Source: Candidatus Peribacter sp. UBA2144 (GTDB lineage Bacteria; Patescibacteriota; Gracilibacteria; Peribacterales; Peribacteraceae). Taken from it: 6,698 bases of DNA. The DNA is taken from contig DCXE01000083.1 of assembly GCA_002328295.1 (NCBI GenBank), positions 2,586-9,283 of the forward strand, given 5' to 3'. Numbering within the stretch: position 1 is the first letter of the stretch; each line of letters starts with the position of its first letter. This document shows, in pieces, positions 5,318 through 6,698 of the stretch. The position numbers and the translations under genes were made by a program. The notes under the pieces were generated by a model. It saw only the letters and a list, made by a program, of their open reading frames with translations, did no database searches and had not been told where the DNA came from.

Positions 5318-6121
5318 TTAGTCAGTAACAAATAAATTCGCATGTTCTTCTCTGCACTCAATAATAACTCCAGTACACAAAGGATTGGCCTTGGCTTGCC
5401 TCATTAGCTCATTTAGAACATCCATTCCATCCTCTCCACCAAATAAAGCATTACTGGGTTCATAATCTTTTACATCTTTCATCAATTCCTCAGAATCCGG
5501 AATATAAGGTGGATTGCTGACCAGAATAAACGGCTCTGATAAATCATTCAGCGGCTCCATCAAGTTGCCTTTTCTAAACTCTACTTGAGCGTTATGTGAC
5601 TCCGAATTCTTTTTTGCAACTTCCAATGCATCCTCACTTATATCAATAGCAATTATCTTCAGATCAGGATTTTCTAATGCAAGTGTAATAGCTATACATC
5701 CACTACCGGTTCCAACATCAACAATAGCTTGTCCTGAGCCTTGTCGAAGGTCTTGCACGCCTGAGGAATCTCCCAGTTTTTTTGAGAAACATACTACTCC
5801 TCTATCAACTTTACGAACTTCGTCCTCCGGATTTTTTATGAACTCAAGCGTCAAATCAATTAATCCTTCAGTTGATGGGCGTGGAATTAAAACTGACGGA
5901 TTAACTGTGAACTCACGACCATAAAACTCTTTCTTTCCAACTATGTATGCAAGAGGTTCCCCTGATGCCCTTCTTTTTATCAGATCCTTGATGCTATCTG
6001 GTGCATCGAAATCAGGATTTGCTATCACCCATTCGCGACTTTTACGCATCACAAAGCCCAAAAGCAATTCTGCTTCCAGAGTCTTCAATTCAGCCGTCTT
6101 AAGTATCTCTCCGATCTTCAC
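5318..6121 (-). CDS. prmC: Peptide chain release factor N5-glutamine methyltransferase
   Basis: Methylates the Gln of the GGQ loop of release factors RF1/RF2 using SAM, improving translation termination. The N-terminal helical domain (1-75) precedes FTVNPSVLIPRPSTE (71-85; family FxVxxxVLIPRPETE). The SAM loop is VDVGTGSGCIAI (134-145), and the signature NPPYIP is at 203-208. Two oddities stand out. First, PRP-to-DVGTG spacing is about 55 residues rather than the usual ~25, owing to an insertion at about 101-132 that includes DLRQGSGQA. Second, the protein stops about 11 residues after the late IIECRE strand, so it lacks the usual last ~20-25 residues. The reading frame is intact and the active-site motifs are kept. 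GTG 6121 is the first start, with GAGG almost touching it; it gives the expected MKIGEIL N-terminus. It starts 9 bp from the divergent glycosyltransferase ATG and is followed by purA. Confidence 0.92.
   Translation of the reverse strand: MKIGEILKTAELKTLEAELLLGFVMRKSREWVIANPDFDAPDSIKDLIKRRASGEPLAYIVGKKEFYGREFTVNPSVLIPRPSTEGLIDLTLEFIKNPEDEVRKVDRGVVCFSKKLGDSSGVQDLRQGSGQAIVDVGTGSGCIAITLALENPDLKIIAIDISEDALEVAKKNSESHNAQVEFRKGNLMEPLNDLSEPFILVSNPPYIPDSEELMKDVKDYEPSNALFGGEDGMDVLNELMRQAKANPLCTGVIIECREEHANLFVTD
5727..5750 (-). repeat. Dispersed-repeat-like 24-mer inside prmC
   Basis: On the minus strand the segment reads CCTTCGACAAGG then CTCAGGACAAGC, encoding most of LRQGSGQA in PrmC. It closely resembles a short repeat (CCTTCGACAAGCTCAGGACAGGC-like) that I recall as widespread in intergenic DNA of candidate-phyla and other environmental bacterial genomes. 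It lies at the 3' end of the extra segment that separates the PRP motif from the SAM-binding loop. Only one copy is seen in this window, so repeat status depends on outside knowledge. Confidence 0.55.
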
Positions 6122-6139
6122 ACCTCTATAATGCCAATT
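6122..6139. promoter_or_regulatory. Compact bidirectional promoter between prmC and glycosyltransferase
   Basis: TATAAT at 6127-6132 on the plus strand also reads as CATTAT or ATTATA on the minus strand. On the plus strand, seven bases separate it from GTG 6140, an in-frame alternative start of the glycosyltransferase. On the minus strand, six bases separate CATTAT from the prmC GTG at 6121. Both spacings suit transcription starting at or beside the start codon. Promoters with symmetric -10 elements firing in both directions are known in bacteria. The -35 elements are weak. Confidence 0.45.
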
Positions 6140-6698
6140 GTGAAAACAATAGCAATCGATTGCAGGTTTGCTTCAACCAATTCGGGAATTGGACGTTATA
6201 CACGCGAGCTGGTTTCTGAACTTATAAAGTCCAATGAATGCAATTGGAAGCTACTTGTAAAATCAGTCTCTGAAACTTGGCCTAATGGAACCGAGCTAAT
6301 TCATGCACCTTTCGATCATTATTCATTATCCGAGCAGATAAGACTGCCAAAACTACTAAAAGAATCTGAGGCTGATCTTTTATTCTCCCCGCACTTCAAC
6401 GTACCTTTCTTCTGCCCTATTCCATATGTAATCACAATCCATGATCTGATTCTTCATAGATATCCCAATCAATCATCAGCACTTAAAAGATTTGCTTACA
6501 AATTACTTATGTCACGAGCAGTTAGAAAGTCTAAGCATATAATTACGATCAGTAACTTTGTTCTAAATGACATTGCGCAAACTTACGGTAGAAACAAAAT
6601 TAAGAATAAAACATCAGTTATTTATGAAGGAGTTTCGGATAACTTCTATCCAAGATCAAAAGTTGAGCAGAATGATGAGTTTTTCCTTTATGTTGGAA
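6131..6698 (+). CDS. GT4-type glycosyltransferase, N-terminal part (runs off window)
   Basis: An open frame of 189 codons with no stop before the window edge. It shows the N-terminal Rossmann half of a GT-B, GT4-like enzyme: IAIDCRF (7-13), SGIGRYTREL (18-27; the classic acceptor-side Gly loop), FSPHF (85-89), ITIHDLI (101-107), ITISNF (138-143; family VSxxS), IYEGVSDNFYP (164-174; family NGVD...F.P). The last residues, FFLYVG, begin the linker to the donor-binding domain, so the EX7E motif is not visible. It would transfer a hexose from a nucleotide sugar to a surface glycan. ATG 6131 overlaps a TATAAT box, whereas the in-frame GTG at 6140 lies at the expected transcription start and is the better start if the mRNA is leaderless. 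It is related in layout to the enzyme at 2052-3098 but clearly divergent in sequence. Confidence 0.88.
   Translation, partial: MPIVKTIAIDCRFASTNSGIGRYTRELVSELIKSNECNWKLLVKSVSETWPNGTELIHAPFDHYSLSEQIRLPKLLKESEADLLFSPHFNVPFFCPIPYVITIHDLILHRYPNQSSALKRFAYKLLMSRAVRKSKHIITISNFVLNDIAQTYGRNKIKNKTSVIYEGVSDNFYPRSKVEQNDEFFLYVG

Noticed and set aside
5725..5820. prmC as a frameshifted pseudogene
   Set aside because: The extra segment keeps the frame, and PRP, DVGTGSG and NPPYIP motifs are all intact in one reading frame.
5943..6131. Plus-strand open frame of 62 codons
   Set aside because: Antisense to the conserved N-terminal domain of prmC and without recognisable features.

Overview
The window is an AT-rich (by eye roughly 38-40% GC), gene-dense bacterial segment with short or overlapping intergenic spaces, few convincing Shine-Dalgarno sites, and ordinary use of TGA as a stop codon. 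UGA-recoding lineages are therefore unlikely. The gene set, the compactness, and a repeat-derived insertion inside a housekeeping gene resemble what is seen in candidate-phyla (Patescibacteria-like) or other uncultured genomes. That placement is only an inference, because no ribosomal or phylogenetic marker is present.

Layout. Bases 1-76 (+) hold the last residues of a glyceraldehyde-3-phosphate dehydrogenase. It is followed after 11 bp by a class I fructose-bisphosphatase-family enzyme (88-1026, +) whose sequence details look more like sedoheptulose-1,7-bisphosphatase than classical FBPase. A convergent junction filled by a long imperfect palindrome (1023-1119) separates these from a two-gene minus-strand unit. 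That unit encodes a four-helix membrane protein (2013-1417) and a small highly charged protein (1420-1121) joined by an ATGA overlap; I recognise neither. Divergent from it run a GT4-type glycosyltransferase (2052-3098, +) and NAD kinase (3108-3992, +). A second palindrome-filled convergent junction (3996-4076) follows. Next come, on the minus strand, adenylosuccinate synthetase purA (5296-4073) and the peptide-release-factor methyltransferase prmC (6121-5318). A second GT4 glycosyltransferase (6131 or 6140 onward, +) diverges from prmC and runs off the window end.

How the genes fit together. gap plus the bisphosphatase form a gluconeogenic or sugar-phosphate (pentose/heptose bisphosphate) module. 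NAD kinase supplies NADP, PurA makes the AMP precursor, and PrmC modifies release factors. The two glycosyltransferases probably act on cell-surface glycans. No phage, CRISPR, transposase, rRNA or tRNA is visible.

Most notable signals: (1) perfect TATAAT boxes 6-8 nt upstream of several start codons, suggesting leaderless transcription and a shared bidirectional promoter at prmC/GT; (2) iterated-unit palindromes filling both convergent junctions from stop codon to stop codon; (3) an in-frame repeat-derived insertion of about 30 residues in PrmC next to its SAM-binding loop, in a protein that also ends early; (4) an SBPase-like bisphosphatase with a Cys-Ser-Cys active-site loop. I see no clear new multi-gene system; the unknown membrane/charged pair is the best candidate for undescribed function.
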